Origin: Candidatus Methanomethylophilaceae archaeon
Lineage (GTDB): Archaea > Thermoplasmatota > Thermoplasmata > Methanomassiliicoccales > Methanomethylophilaceae
NCBI GenBank assembly: GCA_017616575.1
Contig: JAFZXW010000194.1
Span: 1 to 8,062, forward strand
Length of the DNA: 8,062 bases
Reading direction: 5' to 3'
Notes under the pieces: model-generated
The model's input: only the letters and a program-made list of their open reading frames with translations
Database searches by the model: none
Told to the model about the DNA's origin: nothing
Program-made: the position numbers and the translations under genes
Shown here: piece after piece, positions 1-5,832 of the stretch
Position numbering within the stretch: the stretch's first letter is position 1
How the letters are laid out: the number at the start of each line of letters is the position of its first letter

Positions 1-1
1 C

Positions 2-82
2 GGGGTGTACGTCATACCGCTGTCCTGCCTCAAGGACCGACGAGGGTTATACATCGCCGCATCCCCATACCCAGCCGTATGA
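2..82 (+). CDS. C-terminal tail of an unidentified upstream protein (partial)
   Basis: Frame 2 is open from the left edge to a TGA at 80-82 and reads as 26 plausible residues (GVYVIPLSCLKDRRGL, then YIAASPYPAV). The other candidate frame, which continues into the MATE gene, is arginine-rich and looks like a shadow. The TGA overlaps the ATG at 79 in an ATGA arrangement, typical of adjacent genes in a compact operon. Too little is visible to name a family. It could also be chance open sequence, because 78 bases is short. Confidence 0.45.
   Translation, partial: GVYVIPLSCLKDRRGLYIAASPYPAV
47..54 (+). promoter_or_regulatory. Possible TATA box for the MATE gene
   Basis: TTATACAT is the only AT-rich patch upstream of the MATE start. 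Its centre lies about 28 bases before the ATG at 79, close to the spacing of archaeal leaderless promoters, and no Shine-Dalgarno-like sequence precedes that ATG. It lies inside the probable upstream coding tail, so translation by ATGA coupling from the upstream gene is an equally good explanation. Confidence 0.3.
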
Positions 83-1437
83 GCGCCTCGGCTGAGAAGG
101 ACCTCGGGAAGATGCTGGGAGACCCGAAGAAGGCGGTCCTAGCCATGGCCATCCCCCTCATGGTCTCCTATGCCGTGGCCCAAGCTAACGGGTTCGCCGA
201 CGCGTCCTGGTGTTCCGGGCTGGGAATCGAGGCCAGCTCCGCAGTCGCGACGATTTGCCCCCTGTACTGGATACTGAACGGCATCGGCGCCGGGATCGGA
301 GTGGGGGCGTCCGCGGTCGTGTCCGCCCGTCTCGGCAAGAACGACAGGAGATCCGCCCAAGGGGCCGCCAGGAGCGCAGTCATCGCTTCGTTGCTGATCT
401 CCCTGCTATGCATACCACTAATGATCGTCCTCCTGAATCCTTGCATATCGTGGCTAGGCGCAGACTATATCGGCGAGGAATGCAGGGACTATATAATCCC
501 TATAGTGCTACTTTGTCCCATGAACGTCCTCTCCGGGACGTTGGCCGGTACAATGCGCGGAGAGGGCGCCGCCAAGAAGACGATGTCGATGACGGCCGCA
601 GGGGCTGTCACGAACATGGTTCTGGACCCCATTCTGATCTATGGCCTCGGCATGGGCCTGACCGGCGCCGGGCTCGCCACCGCCGTCTCCTCCGGCGTCT
701 CCTGCGTCATGTGCGCCTACTGGTACCACAATGGGAGCCTGGTCCTGCGCCTGGAAAGCGCCGGATCGTTCCGGAAGGACTCTGCGGAGGTCCTCCGCGC
801 GGGCGCCCCACGCTCCGCCGAGTTCTTCCTGGTCTACCTGATGTCGATGGTCCAGAGGGTCCTGATCATATCCGGCAGCGATGCGACCACCGTGGCCCTG
901 TACTCCATGACATGGATGTACGTCTCCGCCGCATGCGTGATATCATCGGCCGTGGGGGCCGCCCTGGTGCCTATATGCTCGGCGGCGTTCGCGGTAGACG
1001 ATTGCAAAAAAGCGGACGATGCGTTCCGCCGCTCCTGCTGGATCTGCTTCCTGTCCATGTCCCTGATGGCGTTGGCGCTGTTCGTCCTGGCGGAGGACGC
1101 CGTGCTGCCGTTCACCTATTCGGGCTCCATGACCGTCCTCCGTTCCGACTTCGCGGCCGTTCTGAGGATATACTGCTCGTTCATCCCGTTCATAGGCCTG
1201 ATAGACGTGTGCTCCGCTCTGCTTCAGGCCCTGGGAAAGGCAGACGTATCTTTGGCCTCGTCATTCGCCAGGAACGTTGTGATAATCGTCCTACTCGCCG
1301 CAACCGCCGAGGCGTCCAGGGACTACGTGTTCTACAGCCTGGCGGCGGCGGAATTGATAGGCGTGGCGCTGATGGCAATCCCCGCTCTGGCGTACATGCG
1401 CAGGCGGAAGGCGATGGCTTTCTTCCGACATTGTTAA
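79..1437 (+). CDS. MATE family efflux transporter (NorM/DinF-like)
   Basis: Predicted multipass inner-membrane antiporter that would export cationic drugs or metabolites in exchange for Na+ or H+. At 452 residues it has the usual MATE length. The protein is strongly hydrophobic throughout, with about twelve candidate membrane segments, among them residues about 18-36, 55-80, 98-120, 138-158, 170-190, 195-215, 250-266, 275-300, 320-337, 362-385, 396-410 and 417-440. Family hallmarks are the cytosolic turn SARLGKNDRRSA (82-93) and the stretch at 182-204, VLDPILIYGLGMGLTGAGLA then TAV, which matches the conserved DP.....G.G..GAA.AT region of MATE proteins. The short N-terminus ahead of segment 1 (LGDPKKAVLAMAIPL) is also typical. 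ATG at 79 is the first possible start in frame; no ATG, GTG or TTG lies further upstream within the window. Substrate cannot be read from sequence. No local regulator is visible, and the neighbours do not suggest a specific compound. Confidence 0.93.
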   Translation: MSASAEKDLGKMLGDPKKAVLAMAIPLMVSYAVAQANGFADASWCSGLGIEASSAVATICPLYWILNGIGAGIGVGASAVVSARLGKNDRRSAQGAARSAVIASLLISLLCIPLMIVLLNPCISWLGADYIGEECRDYIIPIVLLCPMNVLSGTLAGTMRGEGAAKKTMSMTAAGAVTNMVLDPILIYGLGMGLTGAGLATAVSSGVSCVMCAYWYHNGSLVLRLESAGSFRKDSAEVLRAGAPRSAEFFLVYLMSMVQRVLIISGSDATTVALYSMTWMYVSAACVISSAVGAALVPICSAAFAVDDCKKADDAFRRSCWICFLSMSLMALALFVLAEDAVLPFTYSGSMTVLRSDFAAVLRIYCSFIPFIGLIDVCSALLQALGKADVSLASSFARNVVIIVLLAATAEASRDYVFYSLAAAELIGVALMAIPALAYMRRRKAMAFFRHC

Positions 1438-1439
1438 AA
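1434..1439 (+). promoter_or_regulatory. Likely TATA box for the methyltransferase gene
   Basis: TTAAAA overlaps the TAA stop of the MATE gene and is centred about 26-27 bases upstream of the ATG at 1463, exactly where an archaeal TATA box belongs for a leaderless transcript. There is no Shine-Dalgarno sequence before that ATG. The spacing argues for the ATG at 1463 over the in-frame TTG at 1451. Confidence 0.5.
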
Positions 1440-1462
1440 CCGTCCCTGTCTTGGATGACGCC

Positions 1463-2047
1463 ATGAAATACCGCCCTGACCTCGTGATGGCGGGGGATCC
1501 CGACGTCTATCCGCCCTCGGAGGACAGCATCCTGCTCATAGAGTCGCTGGAGGTCTTCCCTGGGGAGAGGGTCCTGGAGATAGGTTGCGGGTCGGGCGTC
1601 GTCTCCGCCCATTGCGCCACCGAAGGATGCGTGGTGACCGCAGGGGACGTCAACCCCAAAGCTGCCGAACTTGCCAGAAGGAACCTGGAGGCGAACGGAT
1701 TATCCGCGGAAATCGTCGAAACGGACGTGTACAGCAATGTCCATGGAACTTTTGATACTATAGTCTTCAATCTCCCGTACCTGCCGGTGGAGGAGGAAGG
1801 GCTTCTGGCGAAGGCGTGGTCCGGGGGCCCGGACGGGCTGGGGCCGCTTCCAAGGCTGCTGGACGAGGCGCCGAGATTTCTTTCAGAAAACGGCAGGGTG
1901 GTCGTGGTCGTATCGTCCCTCATGGACCAGGAAGCCCTAGACGGCCTCCTGGAAGGATTCCAAGTAAAGGTCCTAGGCGAAGAAGCCATGTTCTTCGAGA
2001 GGCTGAGGGTGCTCGAGATCAGACTCCGACGCCATACGGCCAAATGA
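1463..2047 (+). CDS. Mtq2/HemK2-family class I SAM methyltransferase (probable release-factor glutamine methyltransferase)
   Basis: Likely cytosolic N5-glutamine methyltransferase acting on the GGQ motif of archaeal release factor aRF1; family members work with the small zinc protein Trm112. The 194 residues match the short archaeal/eukaryotic Mtq2 form, which lacks the N-terminal domain of bacterial PrmC. Visible features are the N-terminal VYPPSEDSILLIE (15-27), SAM-binding motif I LEIGCGSG (38-45), the acidic residue in GDVNPKAA (D62) for the ribose, the catalytic (N/D)PPY position as NLPY (103-106) in FNLPYLPVEEE, and WSGGPDGLG (119-127), typical of the family. The second position of the catalytic motif is Leu, not the usual Pro; the Asn and Tyr that contact the glutamine amide are kept. 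ATG 1463 is preferred over TTG 1451 because it fits the upstream TATA spacing and family N-termini. The transglutaminase gene follows closely. Other amide or lysine substrates remain possible. Confidence 0.88.
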   Translation: MKYRPDLVMAGDPDVYPPSEDSILLIESLEVFPGERVLEIGCGSGVVSAHCATEGCVVTAGDVNPKAAELARRNLEANGLSAEIVETDVYSNVHGTFDTIVFNLPYLPVEEEGLLAKAWSGGPDGLGPLPRLLDEAPRFLSENGRVVVVVSSLMDQEALDGLLEGFQVKVLGEEAMFFERLRVLEIRLRRHTAK

Positions 2048-2054
2048 AATACTA
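2046..2054 (+). promoter_or_regulatory. Weak candidate promoter element before the transglutaminase gene
   Basis: GAAATACTA directly follows the methyltransferase stop and is the only AT-rich patch there. If it is a TATA box, transcription would begin near 2077, leaving a very short leader before the ATG at 2083 and excluding the upstream ATG at 2044. The match to a TATA consensus is poor, and co-transcription with the methyltransferase is equally possible. Confidence 0.2.
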
Positions 2055-2082
2055 CGCGGGAGATATCGCCCATGGGACAGGA

Positions 2083-3222
2083 ATGCTGAACTTAAAGAAC
2101 ATCGTGGACGCCGTTAACACGATCAACTCGATCGTCAATCAGAACCAACCGGACAAGAAGAAAGAGGAGCCGAAGGAAGAGCCCAAAGAGGAGCCTCCGA
2201 AGCACGACAGGTCGGCCGGCCGGCCCGGTCCCGCGCCCTCCAATACCCAGAAGCCTGTATTCACGACGTCCGGCGCCTTCACGCCATCGCTGGACATGAA
2301 CAGGTACTGGCGCTTCAACTACGGCCTCCTGGGCCCGCAGGACCGCGTCATATACGAGAAGATGGAGCAGGCCATGCTGGCCGAGAAGCCGGAGATCATC
2401 ATAACCTGCCACCGCGAGCCCACGATCAAGTACCTGATGTCCATCCTCATCGCGGTCATCGAGGACAACTGGGCCCTTTTCTACGTGGAGAACAGCCTGA
2501 ACATCGCCACTAGGGGCAACGAGGCCAAGATCATGTTCGTGTACAACAAGTTCATGAAGGACAGGAACGGGTACGCGAAGAAGATGGAGGCCGTCGCGAA
2601 GAAGGTCTTCGAGACCCGCGTGAAGGACTGCAAGACCCGTTACAGCGCCGAGCTGGCCATCCACGACTACCTGGTCGAGACAGTCAAGTACGACAACACC
2701 GACACGGTGTCCTCCCACAGCCCTGTAGGCCCGCTTCTCACCGGCAAAGGGGTGTGCGAAGGCATCGCGGAAGCCTTCGGATTCCTGTGCTGCGCATGCG
2801 GCGTGAAGGTCGCGATGGTCTCCGGGACGCTCAACAAGGAGGGCCACCGCTGGAACGTGATAGAGCTCGCAGGGAAGAGGTACCACGTCGACGTCACCGC
2901 CGACCTCGGAGGGCTCCACTCCTACTTCAACTGCGACGACGGCTTCATGCGCCAGACGCACGGATTCGACCGGAAGACCGAATGCACGGACGACCAGTAC
3001 AACTTCTACACCGTCAACAAGAGCAGGTTCAAGACGGTCAAGGACTCAGAGCCTTACATTAGAGACAGACTGTCGAAGAACATAGACTCGTTCGAATTCC
3101 TCATAGAGGAGAAGACGGACGTCAAGCAGATCCTCGAAGCCGTCAAGAGGAACATGAAGAAGTCAGGGAGCATAAACGCCGCCACCAGCAACAACGGGTG
3201 CTTCAGGGTCATCATCAAGTGA
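2083..3222 (+). CDS. Transglutaminase-like domain protein, cytosolic, with charged linker
   Basis: A 379-residue protein with a C-terminal transglutaminase-like (papain-fold) domain. The N-terminus is a short amphipathic stretch (MLNLKNIVDAVNTINSIV), followed by a KEEP-repeat, proline- and lysine-rich linker (about 24-55), a region of unrecognised fold (about 60-180), then the catalytic domain (about 185-290). Candidate catalytic triad: Cys225 in GKGVCEGIAEAFGF, His255 in GHRWNVIEL and Asp270 in RYHVDVTADLG. The lead-in IHDYLVETVKYDN (193-205) also matches this family, which is common in gut Firmicutes. No signal peptide or membrane segment is seen, so it probably acts inside the cell, unlike many secreted relatives. 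Members may be proteases, amidases or cross-linking enzymes; the substrate is unknown. An in-frame ATG at 2044 overlaps the previous stop as ATGA and would add 13 residues; 2083 is chosen because its N-terminus looks natural and the intervening bases resemble a short intergenic region, but the choice is uncertain. The 3' end overlaps the convergent ATPase gene. Confidence 0.82.
   Translation: MLNLKNIVDAVNTINSIVNQNQPDKKKEEPKEEPKEEPPKHDRSAGRPGPAPSNTQKPVFTTSGAFTPSLDMNRYWRFNYGLLGPQDRVIYEKMEQAMLAEKPEIIITCHREPTIKYLMSILIAVIEDNWALFYVENSLNIATRGNEAKIMFVYNKFMKDRNGYAKKMEAVAKKVFETRVKDCKTRYSAELAIHDYLVETVKYDNTDTVSSHSPVGPLLTGKGVCEGIAEAFGFLCCACGVKVAMVSGTLNKEGHRWNVIELAGKRYHVDVTADLGGLHSYFNCDDGFMRQTHGFDRKTECTDDQYNFYTVNKSRFKTVKDSEPYIRDRLSKNIDSFEFLIEEKTDVKQILEAVKRNMKKSGSINAATSNNGCFRVIIK
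2161..2196 (+). repeat. Threefold 12-base coding repeat (KEEP units)
   Basis: Three degenerate tandem 12-base units encode KEEP-KEEP-KEEP in the linker of the transglutaminase-like protein. Synonymous differences between units (for example GAGGAGCCG and GAAGAGCCC) show the repeat is not a recent duplication. It most likely gives a flexible or extended charged spacer. Confidence 0.7.
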
Positions 3223-5100
3223 CCTCCGGGCCTTCTTGTCCCCCGGGTACTTCCTGTCATATAACAAAGCGGCGAGCAGGACCACCAGACAGGACCCTGC
3301 GTTGTGGACCAGCGCCCCGGTGGTCGGGTTCAGCAGCCCGGCCACCGAAGCCGACACCGCCACGGCGTTTATGCACATGGACGTCGCGATAGCCGCCCTT
3401 ATCGTTCTAACGGTCGCATCGGACAGCCACTTCAGATACGGCATCCTGCCGATCCCGTCGGTCATCAGCGCTATGTCCGCGGCCTCGACGGCTATCCCGC
3501 TCCCCATCGCGCCCATGGCCACGCCCACGTCCGCCGCCTTCAAAGCGGGGGCGTCGTTCACTCCGTCCCCTACCATGCAGACCTTGGAGCCCGACCTGCG
3601 AAGCAGCTCCAGCTTGTCCTCCGGAAGCAGATCCGAATATACCTCCCCGACCCCTGCAACCGATGCGAAACGCTCTGCGGCCTCCCGGTGGTCCCCCGTG
3701 AGGAGGACGGTCTTCACCCCCATGGAATTCAGCTCGGATATCACTCCGGGAGCCTCTGGGCGGAGGACGTCGGTGAGGGACACGGCCCCAATAGCATCGC
3801 CGTTCTTCGATATCACGGCAGTAGCCTTCCCCTCGGACCTCATGCGGGATACGACCTCGGACGCCTTCCCGGACGGAACGCCTTCTCCGAACACGAACGC
3901 CGGGCTCCCGACGCGGTATCTGTCCCCACCGATGACCGCTTCCACCCCGCTGCCCGCGGATGCGGAGAATCCCTCGCATTCATCCAAAGTGATTCTGCGC
4001 CTCTCCGCCTCGGCCGCTATGGCCTTCCCTATCGGATGCTCGCTCCTGCTCTCGAGGGACGCGGCCGCCCTCAGGACCTCCGTCTCGGAAAGGTCCGAGA
4101 AAGACACCACCTCCCCGACCTCCAGGGTCCCTCTGGTCAGTGTCCCCGTCTTGTCGAACGCTATGGTGTCCACGGACCCCATGGCCTCCAGCGCCGCCCC
4201 GGACTTGATGATCACCCCGTGCTTGGTCGCCTGCCCGATGGCGGCGATAATCGCGGTAGGCGTGGCCAGGATCAAGGCGCAGGGGCAGAACACCACCAAG
4301 ACGGTGACGGCACGGACGACGTCTCCCGTGACGAGGTATGCGGCGACCGCGATGAGGGCGGCCACCGGCACCAGCCAGCTCGCCCACTTGTCTGCGATGC
4401 GCTGGGTAGGCGCCTGGTTCTTGTCCGAGTCCTCCACGAGGCGTATCAGCCTCTGCAGGGAGCTGTCCTCGCCCTCCTTCGTGACCCTGACATCCACGGA
4501 CCCGTAACGGTTCACCGTGCCGCTGTAGACCTCGTCCCCGGGAGCCTTGTCCACCGGGAGGCTCTCGCCGGTCATCACCGACTGGTCCATGGTGGTCTCG
4601 CCGCTCATCACGACCCCGTCCACCGGTACGGTCTCCCCGGGAACCACCCTCACCACGTCCCCTACGCGGATGTCGGTGACCGGGACGGATTCCTCCTTCC
4701 CGTCCACGATCCTCCTGGCAGTGGCTGGGACCATGGAGATCAGCTCGTGGAGCCCCTTGCGGGCCCTCTTCACCGTCAAGTCCTCCAGAATCGCCCCGAT
4801 CTCCATTATGAATGCGACCTCGCCTGCCGCGAACAGGTCCCCTATCGCAAGAGCCGCCACCATGGCGATCGTGATCAGCAGCGCCGAGGAGATCTTGGAT
4901 ATCCCCTTGTTGTAAATCAGGCGCCAGACCGAGAGGTAGAGCAACGGGATCCCGCATATCGCGACGCAGACCCATGCCAGGAGCTCCCCTTCCGGATACC
5001 CGATGCGGGGAAGCACGAACGCCAGGAACAGGAACACGCCCCCGACCGCGGTCATCCACGGGCCGGCGAGGAAGTCGTTGGCTCTCTTCATGTAAGACAT
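3163..5100 (-). CDS. P1B-type heavy-metal-translocating ATPase
   Basis: Membrane pump that couples ATP hydrolysis to export of a soft or transition metal ion. At 645 residues all core P-type motifs are intact: TGES (177-180) in the actuator domain, the metal-binding CPC (272-274) in the sixth membrane helix, phosphorylation site DKTGT (Asp316), SEHP (353-356) in the nucleotide-binding domain, TGD (468-470) and GDGVND (511-516). Two N-terminal membrane helices (about 15-34 and 40-64) mark the P1B class. There is no N-terminal CxxC metal-binding domain and no His-rich tail. The last helix reads LVHNAGSCLVVLLAALL (597-613), with Asn where Zn/Cd pumps of the ZntA type carry an acidic residue, so Zn, Cd, Cu or another metal cannot be decided. 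The start at 5100 sits 27 bases from a good TATA-like sequence; Met4 is an alternative. It is divergent from a TetR gene, presumably its repressor. The last 20 codons and stop overlap the transglutaminase gene tail to tail. Confidence 0.95.
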   Translation of the reverse strand: MSYMKRANDFLAGPWMTAVGGVFLFLAFVLPRIGYPEGELLAWVCVAICGIPLLYLSVWRLIYNKGISKISSALLITIAMVAALAIGDLFAAGEVAFIMEIGAILEDLTVKRARKGLHELISMVPATARRIVDGKEESVPVTDIRVGDVVRVVPGETVPVDGVVMSGETTMDQSVMTGESLPVDKAPGDEVYSGTVNRYGSVDVRVTKEGEDSSLQRLIRLVEDSDKNQAPTQRIADKWASWLVPVAALIAVAAYLVTGDVVRAVTVLVVFCPCALILATPTAIIAAIGQATKHGVIIKSGAALEAMGSVDTIAFDKTGTLTRGTLEVGEVVSFSDLSETEVLRAAASLESRSEHPIGKAIAAEAERRRITLDECEGFSASAGSGVEAVIGGDRYRVGSPAFVFGEGVPSGKASEVVSRMRSEGKATAVISKNGDAIGAVSLTDVLRPEAPGVISELNSMGVKTVLLTGDHREAAERFASVAGVGEVYSDLLPEDKLELLRRSGSKVCMVGDGVNDAPALKAADVGVAMGAMGSGIAVEAADIALMTDGIGRMPYLKWLSDATVRTIRAAIATSMCINAVAVSASVAGLLNPTTGALVHNAGSCLVVLLAALLYDRKYPGDKKARRSLDDDPEAPVVAGGGVYAP

Positions 5101-5121
5101 GGATCATGGATGGCGTTATCT

Positions 5122-5132
5122 GATATTAATAA
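5122..5132 (-). promoter_or_regulatory. TATA box of the metal ATPase gene
   Basis: On the minus strand this reads TTATTAATATC, centred 27 bases upstream of the ATPase ATG at 5100, the distance expected for a leaderless archaeal transcript. No Shine-Dalgarno sequence precedes that ATG, which fits. The BRE position (about 5133-5139) falls in the left arm of the inverted repeat. Confidence 0.55.
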
Positions 5133-5151
5133 TGAACACTATGTTCAGTAT
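5129..5151 (+). promoter_or_regulatory. Inverted-repeat operator, probably for the divergent TetR regulator
   Basis: The core TGAACA-CTA-TGTTCA (5133-5147) is a perfect inverted repeat with 6-base arms and a 3-base spacer. Extending outward gives 9 of 10 matching pairs over 23 bases (5129-5151), with one mismatch at 5132/5148. This size and symmetry suit a TetR-family dimer. The site covers the BRE and the upstream edge of the TATA box of the ATPase promoter, so a bound repressor should block TBP/TFB. Binding by the adjacent regulator is inferred from position. Confidence 0.65.
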
Positions 5152-5160
5152 CTTATATTG

Positions 5161-5172
5161 TGTTCAATTGAA
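5161..5172 (+). promoter_or_regulatory. Second partial operator-like site in the divergent intergenic region
   Basis: A second copy of the half-site TGTTCA (5161-5166) lies 19 bases downstream of the one in the main operator, about two helical turns away, on the same face of the DNA. It runs into a perfect 10-base palindrome, TTCAATTGAA (5163-5172). It could be a second regulator site serving autorepression, but AT-rich palindromes of this size can arise by chance. Confidence 0.35.
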
Positions 5173-5194
5173 TCCTTCGTCCGAAATACGAAGA

Positions 5195-5202
5195 TTTGAT
5201 AT
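5195..5202 (+). promoter_or_regulatory. Candidate TATA box of the tetR gene
   Basis: TTTGATAT is preceded by purine-rich CGAAGA, a reasonable BRE, and is centred about 26 bases upstream of the ATG at 5224, consistent with a leaderless transcript. An alternative, CTTATATT at 5152-5159 between the two operator-like sites, would give a leader of about 40 bases. The sequence alone does not decide which is used. Confidence 0.4.
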
Positions 5203-5223
5203 CGAGCGTGCGATTCCGGGAAC

Positions 5224-5772
5224 ATGGACCGTCGTCAGGTAAAGACCAGGAAAGCGGTTTTCGAGGCGTTCGTGGGGCTGCTGGAGGAGAAGGGCTACCC
5301 GGACATCACGGTCCAAGACATAATCGACCGCGCCGATATAGGAAGGAGCACGTTCTACTCCCATTTCGAGGTCAAGGAGGATCTTCTGAACGTGCTCTGC
5401 GAGGAGATCTTCGCGCATGCCTTCTCCAAGCATCCGGCCAAGGAGGTCACCCACGACTTCTCGGAGAGGGACGGCTTCAAAGACGAGCTCACCCACATCC
5501 TCTACCACATGCGGGACAGCCGCGATTACATCAGAAGCATACTGTCCAGCGAGAGCGGCGACGTGTTCATGCGCTATTTCAAAGACCATCTGAGGGAGGT
5601 CTTCGGGAGGTGTCGCCCTGCCGTCCCGGACGGGGTCCCCGGCGACTACGCCATGGAGCACAGCGTCTGCTGGTTCGCCGAGACCGTCCGCTGGTGGATG
5701 GACAACGAGGGCTACTCCCCGGAAGAGGTCATGGGGCTGTTCTGCCGCTATTGCCAGCTGCAAAGGCCCTGA
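5224..5772 (+). CDS. TetR/AcrR family transcriptional regulator
   Basis: A 182-residue DNA-binding repressor of TetR length. The N-terminal helix-turn-helix is clear: KTRKAVFEAFVGLLEEKGYP (7-26) for helix 1, then ITVQDIIDRADIGRSTFYSH (28-47) followed by FEVKEDLL, the classic TetR recognition region. The C-terminal ligand domain ends with VCWFAETVRWWMDNEGYSPE (148-167) and EVMGLF, resembling the C-terminal domain of DhaS/YxaF-like TetR proteins. It has five cysteines (59, 130, 149, 174, 177), two forming CRYC near the end. The gene is divergent from the metal ATPase, with an inverted repeat between them, so it most likely represses the ATPase and perhaps itself. The inducer is unknown; a metal ion is plausible from context, but a small organic ligand is not excluded. 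ATG 5224 is chosen because it starts the conserved domain and fits the TATA spacing. Confidence 0.92.
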   Translation: MDRRQVKTRKAVFEAFVGLLEEKGYPDITVQDIIDRADIGRSTFYSHFEVKEDLLNVLCEEIFAHAFSKHPAKEVTHDFSERDGFKDELTHILYHMRDSRDYIRSILSSESGDVFMRYFKDHLREVFGRCRPAVPDGVPGDYAMEHSVCWFAETVRWWMDNEGYSPEEVMGLFCRYCQLQRP

Positions 5773-5797
5773 CAAAGTCGATTGAAGCCCGTAGGCC

Positions 5798-5832
5798 TTA
5801 AAAGGAAAAGGGCCGGGGGACGGGATGCCCCC
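5798..5832 (-). terminator. Hairpin plus T-rich tract downstream of gatE
   Basis: Reading the minus strand from the gatE stop, GGGGG (5832-5828), an 8-base loop and CCCCC (5819-5815) can form a short GC stem. It is followed by GGCC and then CTTTTCCTTTTAA (5810-5798). T-rich tracts are the usual archaeal termination signal, and the hairpin adds an intrinsic-type look. It lies in the 60-base gap between the convergent tetR and gatE genes. No matching T-tract is seen on the plus strand right after tetR. Confidence 0.5.

Noticed and set aside
1451..1462. TTG start for the methyltransferase, adding four residues
   Set aside because: The ATG at 1463 matches the TATA spacing and the usual short family N-terminus.
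210..1466. 418-codon open frame in another plus-strand frame across the MATE gene
   Set aside because: Arginine-rich translation without hydrophobic segments or motifs, while the overlapping frame is a clear MATE transporter.
2214..2227. GC-only palindromic stretch (GGCCGGCCGGCC) in the transglutaminase linker region
   Set aside because: It lies in coding sequence for an Ala/Gly/Arg/Pro-rich linker and is expected by chance at this GC content; no sign of a regulatory role.
2092..2961. 289-codon open frame on the minus strand opposite the transglutaminase gene
   Set aside because: Low-complexity Val/Leu/Arg-rich shadow of a gene with a recognisable catalytic triad.
3304..5199. 631-codon open frame on the plus strand opposite the ATPase gene, plus the 423-codon frame at 3236-4507
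   Set aside because: They lie antisense to a P-type ATPase with every core motif intact. The translations are rich in Arg, His, Gly and Pro or in Ser, Thr and Pro, and contain no recognisable domain; GC-rich codon bias explains the lack of stops.
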